The position numbers were made by a program, and so were the translations under genes. Below the pieces are notes generated by a model, which did not search any database, had not been told where the DNA came from, and saw only the letters and a list, made by a program, of their open reading frames with translations. A stretch of DNA of 64,000 bases from Amycolatopsis thermophila (lineage in GTDB: Bacteria > Actinomycetota > Actinomycetes > Mycobacteriales > Pseudonocardiaceae): the NCBI RefSeq assembly GCF_030814215.1, contig NZ_JAUSUT010000001.1:3782001-3846000 (forward strand), written 5' to 3'. Positions 25,421 to 33,126 of the stretch are shown one piece after another; position 1 is the first letter of the stretch, and each line of letters starts with the position of its first letter.

Positions 25421-25810
25421 GTGCGCGTGTTGATCGAGGTGGCGGTACTGGTGGTGGCCGTGGTGACGGCGTTCGGGCTGGGCCGGCGTTCGGCCGGGCG
25501 ACGGCCCCGCACGGGTGCGCCGGTGCCCGCGTTCGGCCTCGAGGCCCTGCCGCAGCAGTGGTTCCGGCTGACCAACACCGGCGCCGTGCCCGCCACGGAG
25601 GTGCGAGTCGAGCTCGGTGAGGGCTACGACCGCGCCCTCACCCGGCGGCTGCCCGACCTCACCGACCTCGGTCCGGGCGAGTCGGTCACCTTCCTCATGC
25701 TCGCGACGTGGGCGACGCCGCGGCCGGCCGAGGTGCGCGTGAGCTGCGCCGAACTGCCCAGACCGGCCGCCGTCGCGGTGCCGGAGAGCGCCCAGCCGCT
25801 CGCGTCCTGA
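25421..25810 (+). CDS. Membrane-anchored small protein of unknown function
   Basis: A 129-residue protein not assigned to a family. One N-terminal membrane helix (VLIEVAVLVVAVVTAFGLG) is followed by a basic linker (RRSAGRRPRTG) and a compact beta-rich domain (FRLTNTGAVPATEVRVELGEGY ... ADLGPGESVTFLMLATWATPRPAEVRVS). The pattern, a soft Ig-like or CARDB-like beta-sandwich with the words TNTG and GPGESV, suggests a small cell-envelope domain. The start is GTG 25421. It lies 33 bases upstream of nadK and could share its transcript. Confidence 0.7.
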   Translation: MRVLIEVAVLVVAVVTAFGLGRRSAGRRPRTGAPVPAFGLEALPQQWFRLTNTGAVPATEVRVELGEGYDRALTRRLPDLTDLGPGESVTFLMLATWATPRPAEVRVSCAELPRPAAVAVPESAQPLAS

Positions 25811-25843
25811 CGCGCCCGCCCCGGCCCTGGTACGAAGGAGGAC

Positions 25844-26836
25844 ATGGCTTCGGTATCCCGCATCGGCCTGGTCGTGCACGGCGGCAAGGAGGCCGCGCGG
25901 CGCACGGCTGGTGAGGTGCGCGCCTGGGCGGCCGGCCGGGGTGTCCAGTGCACCGACATCGACGTGTGGGACGACTTCGACGGACACCGCCGGCACGCCA
26001 AGGAGGAGGCCGAGCGCGCGGGCAACCCGGACCTGATCGTCACCGTCGGCGGCGACGGCACGTTCCTGCGCGGGGTGCGCGTCGCGGCACCGGCGGAGGC
26101 GCTGGTGCTCGGGATCAACGTCGGCCGCGTCGGGTTCCTCACCGAGGTCGCGACCGAGGACGTGATCACGGCGCTGGAGGCGGTCAACGACGGCGCCTTC
26201 CACGTCGACTCCCGCATGACGCTGACCATGTGCGCGTCCCGCCCGCTGAGCATCCCGAAGGGCATCGAGCCGATGCTGCGCTACGGCCGTGGCCCGGCGC
26301 TGCCGCCACCGACCGCGCGGCGGGAACTCGCCGACGGCGCGGGAATCCAGCTGGACGTGCTGGGCCTCAACGACATCGTGGTGGAGAAGCTGGCCCGCGA
26401 CCGCCAGGCGAGCCTCGCCGTCTACGTCGACGGCACGCAGTTCGCCGTCTACTCGACGGACGCGTTCGTGGTGGCCTCCTCGACCGGGTCCACCGCCTAC
26501 AGCTTCTCCGCGGGCGGCCCGATCGTCTCGCCCGGGCTGGACGCGCTGGTGTTCACGCCGGTCGCGCCGCACATGGTGTTCAACCGCAGCGTCGTGCTCG
26601 CGCCGCAGCAGCGGGTCGGCATCCGGGTGCTCGAGCAGTCCGGCGAGGCCGCGGTGAGCGTCGACGGGCAGTTGCGCGGGGTGCTGGAGCCGGGCGACTG
26701 GATCACCGTGCAGGCGGCGAGCCGCCGGGCGCGGCTGGTCCGCTTCGACGAGCCGGACTTCCTGTGCCGGGTGCGGGACCGCTTCGGGCTGGCCGATTCG
26801 GCGGCCGCGCTCGCCGACGAACGGCGGCCGCGGTGA
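25844..26836 (+). CDS. nadK: NAD kinase
   Basis: A 330-residue ATP (or polyphosphate)-NAD kinase, the only route to NADP. The nucleotide-binding motif is VTVGGDGTFLRGVR. The substrate-binding motifs are LGLNDIVVEK and VVASSTGSTAYSFSAGGPIVSP, and the C-terminal strands SVDGQLRGVLEPGDWITV complete the domain. Compared with housekeeping actinobacterial enzymes (about 300 residues) it has an insertion of about 20 residues around RYGRGPALPPPTARREL. It may therefore be a second NAD kinase. The ATG is preceded by AAGGAGG. Confidence 0.92.
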   Translation: MASVSRIGLVVHGGKEAARRTAGEVRAWAAGRGVQCTDIDVWDDFDGHRRHAKEEAERAGNPDLIVTVGGDGTFLRGVRVAAPAEALVLGINVGRVGFLTEVATEDVITALEAVNDGAFHVDSRMTLTMCASRPLSIPKGIEPMLRYGRGPALPPPTARRELADGAGIQLDVLGLNDIVVEKLARDRQASLAVYVDGTQFAVYSTDAFVVASSTGSTAYSFSAGGPIVSPGLDALVFTPVAPHMVFNRSVVLAPQQRVGIRVLEQSGEAAVSVDGQLRGVLEPGDWITVQAASRRARLVRFDEPDFLCRVRDRFGLADSAAALADERRPR

Positions 26837-26857
26837 CCACCCGTGGGAGTATGAGCT

Positions 26858-29746
26858 GTGCCTCGCCTCGGAACTTCGATCCCGCTGCTCGGCCGTGAAC
26901 CCGAACTGGGCACCCTGCGCACGGCGCTGCGCCGCGCCGGATCGGGGCAGGCGGGCGCGGTGCTGCTGGCCGGTGACGCGGGCGTCGGCAAGTCCCGGCT
27001 GCTGACCGAACTCGTCACCGAGGCCGAGCGCGACGGCGTGACCGTGCTGTCCGGCCGTTGCCTCGACGTCGGGGAAGCCGGCCTGCCGTACCTGCCGTTC
27101 GTGGAGGCGCTCGGCCGTCTCGGCGCGGAGCAGCGGGAACTGGCCGCGCAGTGGCCCGTGCTCGGTCTGCTGCTGCCCGCACTCGCGTCGCCGGAGCAGG
27201 CGGGCCAGGCGATGGAGCGGTTGCGGCTCTTCGACGCGGTGCACGGGTTGCTCAGCGAACTCGCCGCGCGTCACCCGGTGCTGCTCGCGCTCGAGGACCT
27301 GCACTGGGCCGATGTCTCGACGCGGGACCTGGTGCTGTTCCTGCTGTCCCGGTTGGACACCCAGAACCTGCTCGTGGTGGCCACCTACCGGACCGACGAC
27401 CTGCACCGCCGGCACCCGCTGCGGCCGCTGCTCGCGGAGGTGTCCCGGCTGCCCGCCGTCGGCCGGATCGAGCTGGGCCCGTTCAGCGCCGCGGAGGCGG
27501 TCGCGTTCGTGTCCGCGCTCGCCGAGGGCGCCCTGCCCGACACGACCCTGCACGCCGTGGCCGAGCGTTCCGAGGGCAACGCGTTCTTCTGCGAGGAGCT
27601 GACCGCCGCCGCGCAGCGGGGCGCGAGCCTGCCCGGCGGGCTCCTGGAGCTGCTGCTGGCGCGGGTCGAGCGGTTGAGCCCGGAAACCCGGCGGGTGGTG
27701 CGCGCGGTTTCCGGCGCCGCGCAGCTCAGTGAGCACGCGTGCCTGCGTGAGGTGTGCGGCCTCGACGACACCGCGCTGGAGACGGCGTTGCGGGAAGCCG
27801 TGCTGCACAACGTCCTCGTGCCCGCGGAGGACGGTTACGCGTTCCGGCACGCGCTGCTGCGTGAAGCGGTCTACGACGACCTGCTGCCCGGCGAACGGGT
27901 CCGCCTGCACGCCGGCTTCGCGCGGGTCGCCGGGCGGATCGGCACCCCGGCCGCGCTGGCGTACCACAGTTTCCGCAGCCACGACCTGCCGACCGCGCTC
28001 GCCGCGTCGGTGCGCGCCGCCGACGAGGCCACGCGGATGCACGCACCGGGCGAAGCGCTGCAGCACCTCGAACAGGCCCTGCAGCTGTGGGACGCGGTGC
28101 CCGGGCCGGAGGGCGTGGCCGGCCGGGACGAGCTGGCGCTGCTGTGGTCGGCGTCCGGGATGGCGTTCGCCGCCGGCGAGATCGACCGGGCCGTCACCTA
28201 CGCCCGGTCCGCGGTCACCAGGGCGGACCTGCGCAACGATCCCGAGCTGGCGGCCGACGCACGCCACCAGCTGGCGACCGCGCTGATCCCGTTCGACACG
28301 CGCCGCGCCGAGGTCTCCCAGGCGGTCGGCGAGGCCTGGGACCTGGTGCGCGACCGCCCGGCGAGCGTCGTCCGCGCGAAGGTGCTGGCCCTGCGGGCCC
28401 GCGCGTGGGTGTGGGGCGTGCCCGACCTGGACGTGGACGAGCTGAGCGGCCACGTGGAGCAGGCCATCGCGGACGCGCGGGCGGCCGGGGCACCGGACGT
28501 CGAAGCCGACGGGCTGGTCACGCTCGCCGCGTTCGAGTCGTGGCGGGAGCGGACGGCTCGATCGATCGAGCTGGGCACGGCCGCCGCGGAACGGGCGGCC
28601 GCGATCGGCGCGACCCGGGTCGAGCTGCGCGCGCTGCACAACATCACCAGCAACCTGCTGATCAGCAGGGACGTGCGCGGGGCGGCGCGGATGTCCGCGC
28701 AGGTGTGGCAACGCGCGGAGCGCGCCGGGCTCGGCTGGAGCGACGTCGGCGTCGAGGGGCGCACCAGCGAGCTGTTCGACCTCTACGTGCTCGGCGACTG
28801 GGACGATGCGCTGGCCCGGGCCGAGGTGACCGGCGCGCCCCGCTTCGCGCGGGCGCGCATCGGCGCGTACTCGGCGCCGATCCTGGTCGCCCAGGGCCGG
28901 TTCGCCGAGGTCGAGGACCTCGCGGCGCGCCTGGCCGACCAGCGCGACGACGCCCGCACCGACGTCGTGTTCGGCATCGCGCTCGCCGAGGCCGCGCAGT
29001 GGCGCGGTGACCCGCTCGCGGCCGTCGCCGGGGCCCGGTCCGTGCTCGACCGGATCCGCGCGATGTCCCGTTCCAGCGTGGCCGACATCCGGTGGGCCGC
29101 CGCGACGGGTGTGTCGGCGCTGGCCGACCTCGCCGAGCAGGCCCGGCGCCGCGGGGAGGACACCGGCGAGCTGGCCGGTGCGGGGGAGGAGCTGGCCGCC
29201 ACCGAGCCTGCCTCATTGCTGCACGTCCGGCTGGAGGCACGCAGCCCGGACACGCTCGCGCCCACCGCCCGGCTCACCGCCGACCTGAACCGCCTGCGCG
29301 GGCAGGACGATCCGGATGCCTGGGCGCACGCGGTGAAGGAGGCCGAGGCGCTGCCCTACTGGCAGCTGCTCGCCCGGTGGCGGTGGGCCGCGGCCCTGCT
29401 CGCGCACGGCGATCGGGATGCCGCCGCCGAGCAGATCCGCCTCGTGCACACGGCGGCGACGGAACTGGGTGCGCGGCCGCTGCGGTCGGCGGTCGACGAC
29501 CTGGCGCGCCGTGGGCGCCTGACCGTCGCCGGCGGATCCGCGCCGGAGGACGACGTGCTGACCCCGCGCGAGCGGTCGGTGCTGGAACTGGTGGCCGGCG
29601 GGCTCACCAACCGCCAGGTGGGCGAGCGGCTGTTCATCAGCGAGAAGACGGCGAGCGTGCACCTGTCGCGGGTCATGGCCAAGCTGGGCGCGGGGAGCCG
29701 GGCCGAGGCCGTCTCACGCGCGCACCAGCGCGGACTGCTCGGTTAG
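26858..29746 (+). CDS. LAL-type LuxR-family regulator (AAA ATPase plus C-terminal HTH)
   Basis: A 962-residue large ATP-binding regulator of the LuxR family. The N-terminal AAA ATPase has Walker A AGDAGVGKSR (39-47) and Walker B VLLALEDLHWADVST. A long helical, TPR-like middle follows. The last 65 residues are a LuxR helix-turn-helix (LTPRERSVLELVAGGLTNRQ ... SEKTASVHLSRVMAKLG). LALs activate secondary-metabolite or sugar-catabolism genes; no biosynthetic genes adjoin this one, so its target is unknown. GTG 26858 begins 21 bases after nadK. Confidence 0.92.
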   Translation: MPRLGTSIPLLGREPELGTLRTALRRAGSGQAGAVLLAGDAGVGKSRLLTELVTEAERDGVTVLSGRCLDVGEAGLPYLPFVEALGRLGAEQRELAAQWPVLGLLLPALASPEQAGQAMERLRLFDAVHGLLSELAARHPVLLALEDLHWADVSTRDLVLFLLSRLDTQNLLVVATYRTDDLHRRHPLRPLLAEVSRLPAVGRIELGPFSAAEAVAFVSALAEGALPDTTLHAVAERSEGNAFFCEELTAAAQRGASLPGGLLELLLARVERLSPETRRVVRAVSGAAQLSEHACLREVCGLDDTALETALREAVLHNVLVPAEDGYAFRHALLREAVYDDLLPGERVRLHAGFARVAGRIGTPAALAYHSFRSHDLPTALAASVRAADEATRMHAPGEALQHLEQALQLWDAVPGPEGVAGRDELALLWSASGMAFAAGEIDRAVTYARSAVTRADLRNDPELAADARHQLATALIPFDTRRAEVSQAVGEAWDLVRDRPASVVRAKVLALRARAWVWGVPDLDVDELSGHVEQAIADARAAGAPDVEADGLVTLAAFESWRERTARSIELGTAAAERAAAIGATRVELRALHNITSNLLISRDVRGAARMSAQVWQRAERAGLGWSDVGVEGRTSELFDLYVLGDWDDALARAEVTGAPRFARARIGAYSAPILVAQGRFAEVEDLAARLADQRDDARTDVVFGIALAEAAQWRGDPLAAVAGARSVLDRIRAMSRSSVADIRWAAATGVSALADLAEQARRRGEDTGELAGAGEELAATEPASLLHVRLEARSPDTLAPTARLTADLNRLRGQDDPDAWAHAVKEAEALPYWQLLARWRWAAALLAHGDRDAAAEQIRLVHTAATELGARPLRSAVDDLARRGRLTVAGGSAPEDDVLTPRERSVLELVAGGLTNRQVGERLFISEKTASVHLSRVMAKLGAGSRAEAVSRAHQRGLLG

Positions 29747-29792
29747 CGCGACCGACTGGCGGGCGCACGTGATCGGGCGCAGCATCGGGGGC

Positions 29793-30749
29793 ATGCCGCT
29801 GCCCGAGCCCGTCGCCCCGATGCTGGCCGTCCCCGGACCCGTGCGGGACAGCGAGGGCTGGGCGTTCGAGTGGAAGTACGACGGGGTCCGCTGCCAGGTC
29901 GCGCTGTCCGGTGGCGAGGTGCGGCTCTACTCGCGGCGCCTGCGGGACGTCACCAGCAGCTACCCGGAGCTGGCCGTGCTGGGCTCGGACCCGCGCACGC
30001 TGCTGATCGACGGTGAGGTGGTCGCCCTCGACGAGGACGGCAGGCCCGATTTCGGGCGCCTGCAGCAGCGGATGAACCTCGCCGCGCCGACGCCCGCGCG
30101 CCTGTCCGCGGTTCCGGTGGTGTTCTTCGCGTTCGACCTGTTGCGCGACGGGTCGCTGGACTGCACCGGCCTGCCCTACGAGGAGCGCCGCGACCGATTG
30201 CTGGGCCTGGGCATCGACCGGCCCGAAGTGCGGGTGCGCCGGCATTTCCGCGCCGGCGAGGTGGAGGGTGCGGAGCTGTTGCGCGCGGCCAGGGAGGTCG
30301 GGCTGGAGGGACTGGTGTCCAAGCGGCTCGACTCGCGCTACCAGCCGGGCCTGCGGTCGCCGGACTGGGTGAAAACCCCGCTGACGCGCACCCAGGAGGT
30401 GGTGATCGCGGGCTGGACCAGCGGGGAGGGCCGCCGGGCGGGCACGTTCGGCGCGCTGCTGCTCGGCCTGCACGACGAAACCGGGCTGCGCTTCGCCGGG
30501 CACGTCGGGACCGGGTTCACCGACCGCACGCTCGACGACGTGCTGGCCCGCCTGCGCCCGCTCGCGCGGCGGACCAGCCCGTTCGACACGCCCGTGCCAC
30601 GGGAGTACGCGCGCCACGCGCACTGGGTGGAGCCGGAGCTGGTGGGTGAGGTCGAGTTCCGCCAATGGACCTCCGACGGCCGCCTGCGGGCGCCCTCGTG
30701 GCGCGGGCTGCGGCCCGATCGGCGGCCGGAGGAAGTGACGCTCGCCTGA
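29793..30749 (+). CDS. ATP-dependent DNA ligase, LigC-like
   Basis: A 318-residue ATP-dependent DNA ligase. Motif I with the adenylated lysine is EWKYDGVRCQV, motif III is VVFFAFDLLRDG, motif IV is LEGLVSKR, and motif V is PDWVKTPLTRTQEVVIAGW. An OB-fold domain occupies the last 110 residues. Short ligases of this kind (LigC) act in base excision repair or Ku-associated end joining in actinobacteria. No ku or primase gene is nearby. ATG 29793 (MPLPEPVAPMLA) matches the family N-terminus better than GTG 29769. Confidence 0.9.
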   Translation: MPLPEPVAPMLAVPGPVRDSEGWAFEWKYDGVRCQVALSGGEVRLYSRRLRDVTSSYPELAVLGSDPRTLLIDGEVVALDEDGRPDFGRLQQRMNLAAPTPARLSAVPVVFFAFDLLRDGSLDCTGLPYEERRDRLLGLGIDRPEVRVRRHFRAGEVEGAELLRAAREVGLEGLVSKRLDSRYQPGLRSPDWVKTPLTRTQEVVIAGWTSGEGRRAGTFGALLLGLHDETGLRFAGHVGTGFTDRTLDDVLARLRPLARRTSPFDTPVPREYARHAHWVEPELVGEVEFRQWTSDGRLRAPSWRGLRPDRRPEEVTLA

Positions 30750-30758
30750 GCGCTAGGC

Positions 30759-31646
30759 CTACGCCGTCTTGAGCCGGGTGCGCACGGCGATCCCGGCGCA
30801 CGCGATCACGGCGACCGCGCCGAGCACGGTGGGCCAGGTGATCCGCTCGCCCAGCAGCACGGCGGCCCAGCAGATCGTCATCACCGGCTGGACCAGCTGG
30901 ATCTGGCTGACCCGGGCCATCGGGCCGATCGCCAGCCCGCGGTACCACGCGAAGAACCCGAGGAACATGCTCACCACACCGAGGTAGGCGAACGCGGCCC
31001 ACCCCGCGCCGGTGCCGGACGGCGGGTGCCGCCACACCGTCAGTCCGGTGAGGACGGTCATCACCGGTGCGGACAGGACGAGTGCCCACGAAATCGTCTG
31101 CCACGAGCCCAGTTCACGGGCGAGCAGGCCGCCTTCGGCGTAGCCCGTCCCCGCCGCGAGGACCGCACCGAGCAGGAGCAGGTCCGACCACTGCGGGGCC
31201 CCCGACCCGCCGCCCTGCACCGAGGCGAACACCACCGCCGCGATCGCGCCGAGGGCCGCCGGTGCCCAGAACGACCGCGGGGGCCGTTCGTGTCCGCGGA
31301 GCACGGCGATCACCGCGGTCGCGGCCGGCAGCAGCGCGATCACGACAGCGCTGTGGCTCGCGGACGCGGTGGTTAGCGCGAAGGAGGTCAGCACCGGGAA
31401 GCCGATGACCACGCCACCGGCGACGACCGCCAGCCGCGCCCACTGCACGCCGCGGGGCCGGCGCTGCCGCGTGATCGCCAGCGCGGCGGCCGCGAGGAGC
31501 GCGGCGACCACGGCCCGGCCGCAGCCGACGAACAGCGGCGACATCGCACCCCCGCCGACCGCGATGCGCGTGAGCGGGACGGTGAACGAGAACGCCGCCA
31601 CCCCGAGCAGACCCCACCACACGCCGGCCGACGAGGTGGATAGCAC
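30759..31646 (-). CDS. EamA/DMT-family exporter
   Basis: A 295-residue drug/metabolite transporter with ten membrane segments in two EamA repeats (first repeat begins VWWGLLGVAAFSFTVPLTRIAV; second around YAEGGLLARELGSWQTISWALVL). PMARVSQIQLVQPVMTICWAAVLLGE is the typical last-repeat signature. Two starts are possible. GTG 31646 is chosen because it leaves the palindrome 31662-31673 upstream; ATG 31685 would overlap the divergent MocR start codon. It is presumably controlled by that MocR-type regulator. Confidence 0.85.
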   Translation of the reverse strand: MLSTSSAGVWWGLLGVAAFSFTVPLTRIAVGGGAMSPLFVGCGRAVVAALLAAAALAITRQRRPRGVQWARLAVVAGGVVIGFPVLTSFALTTASASHSAVVIALLPAATAVIAVLRGHERPPRSFWAPAALGAIAAVVFASVQGGGSGAPQWSDLLLLGAVLAAGTGYAEGGLLARELGSWQTISWALVLSAPVMTVLTGLTVWRHPPSGTGAGWAAFAYLGVVSMFLGFFAWYRGLAIGPMARVSQIQLVQPVMTICWAAVLLGERITWPTVLGAVAVIACAGIAVRTRLKTA

Positions 31647-31661
31647 CGGCCGCTCTAGGCG

Positions 31662-31673
31662 AGTAGCGCTACT
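31662..31673. promoter_or_regulatory. 12-bp perfect palindrome between EamA exporter and MocR regulator
   Basis: AGTAGCGCTACT is a perfect palindrome 10 bases before the MocR ATG and 15 bases before the preferred exporter start. TACTGT (31670-31675) is a plausible -10 for a near-leaderless MocR transcript. The palindrome is a good candidate for the shared operator. Confidence 0.6.
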
Positions 31674-31683
31674 GTTGTGCCTC

Positions 31684-33072
31684 ATGTCCGACGATAGCAG
31701 CTCGCGGATCGCGGCCCACCTGCGCGAGTGGATCGCCACGGCCGCACCGGGCGCGCAGCTGCCGTCCACGCGTGCCCTGGTCGCGCGGTTCGGCGCGAGC
31801 CCGGTGACGGTGCAGAAGGCGCTGCGGGAGTTGGCGGCGCACGGGCTGGTGGAAAGCCGTCCGGGCGTGGGGAACTTCGTCCGCGCGAGCCGTCCCGCAC
31901 GGCCCGACGACCACGGCTGGCAGACGGCCGCACTCGGTGCGCGACGCGGCACCTCGTGGCTGTCCACGGCGTTGCGCACGGTGCCGAACGACGTGATCGC
32001 CCTGCATTCCGGCTACCCGGACCCGAGCCTGCTCCCCGAGCGCCTGGTCCGGGCCGCGTTCACGCGCGCCGCGCGCAGTGCCGCCGCGGTCGCCCGCCCA
32101 CCGGTGGCCGGCCTGCCCGAGCTGCAGGCGTGGTTCGCGGTCGAGCTCGGGACCGCGACGGCGGCCGACGTGGTCGTGTTCCCGGGCAGCCAGAGCGGGC
32201 TCAGCACGATCTTCCGGTCGGTCGTCGGAGCGGGCCATCCGCTGCTGGTCGAGTCGCCGACCTACTGGGGCGCGATCCTCGCCGCCGCCCAGGCCGGCGT
32301 GCAGGTCGTCCCGGTGCCCAGCGGCGCGGGCGGACCCGATCCGGACGAGCTCGCGCGCGCGTTCCGGCAGCACGCCGCCCGCGCCTTCTACGCGCAGCCG
32401 AACTTCGCCAACCCCACCGGTGCGCGGTGGTCGCTGGGCCTGGCCGAGGCGGTCCTCGGGGTCGTGCGCGAGCACGGCGCGTTCCTGGTCGAGGACGACT
32501 GGGCGCACGACTTCGGCATCTCCGCCGATCCGGTGCCGGCCGCCGCGCGGGACGAGCGCGGGCACGTCATCCACCTGCGGTCGCTGACCAAGAGCGTCTC
32601 GCCGGCCGTCCGCGTCGCCGGGGTCGTCGCGCGCGGCCCGGTGCGCGACCGCATCCTGGCCGGGGCGCAGGCGGAGTCGATGTACGTCAGCGGGATCCTG
32701 CAGGCGGTCGCCCTCGACGTCGTGACCCAGCCCGCGTGGCGCACCCACCTGCGGGGCCTCCGCCGTCAGCTCGCCACGCGCCGGGACCTCCTCGCCGGGG
32801 CGCTGCGGGAGCACGTGCCCGCCGCGCGGGTGGAAGCCGTGCCCGAGGGCGGGCTGAACCTGTGGGCCCGGTTGCCCGACGGCACCGACCTGCCGCGCCT
32901 GGTCCGGGACTGCGAGGCCGGCGGCGTCCTCGTCGCCCCGGGGGACGAATGGTTCCCCGCCGAACCCGCCGGCGCCTACCTGAGGCTGAACTACTCCGGC
33001 CCGGACCCCGGCGCCTACCCCGACGGCGCCCGCGTCATCGGGCGGGCACTGGCGGAGCAGGGCGTGCGGTAG
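31684..33072 (+). CDS. MocR/PdxR-type GntR regulator with aminotransferase domain
   Basis: A 462-residue regulator. An N-terminal GntR winged helix (residues about 5-75, LPSTRALVARFGASPVTVQKALRELAAHGLVESRPG) is fused to a fold-type I aminotransferase-like domain. The PLP-binding lysine is in HLRSLTKSVSPAVRVAGVV and the Asp partner in FLVEDDWAHDFG. The PLP domain senses an amine or amino acid rather than catalysing transamination. It is divergent from an EamA exporter, a common regulator-exporter pairing for amino-acid-like compounds. Confidence 0.92.
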   Translation: MSDDSSSRIAAHLREWIATAAPGAQLPSTRALVARFGASPVTVQKALRELAAHGLVESRPGVGNFVRASRPARPDDHGWQTAALGARRGTSWLSTALRTVPNDVIALHSGYPDPSLLPERLVRAAFTRAARSAAAVARPPVAGLPELQAWFAVELGTATAADVVVFPGSQSGLSTIFRSVVGAGHPLLVESPTYWGAILAAAQAGVQVVPVPSGAGGPDPDELARAFRQHAARAFYAQPNFANPTGARWSLGLAEAVLGVVREHGAFLVEDDWAHDFGISADPVPAAARDERGHVIHLRSLTKSVSPAVRVAGVVARGPVRDRILAGAQAESMYVSGILQAVALDVVTQPAWRTHLRGLRRQLATRRDLLAGALREHVPAARVEAVPEGGLNLWARLPDGTDLPRLVRDCEAGGVLVAPGDEWFPAEPAGAYLRLNYSGPDPGAYPDGARVIGRALAEQGVR

Positions 33073-33126
33073 ATCCGGGCGGATTTCGTCGTCGAAGGCC
33101 CGCCGGTCGCGGTCTAACCTGTCCAG

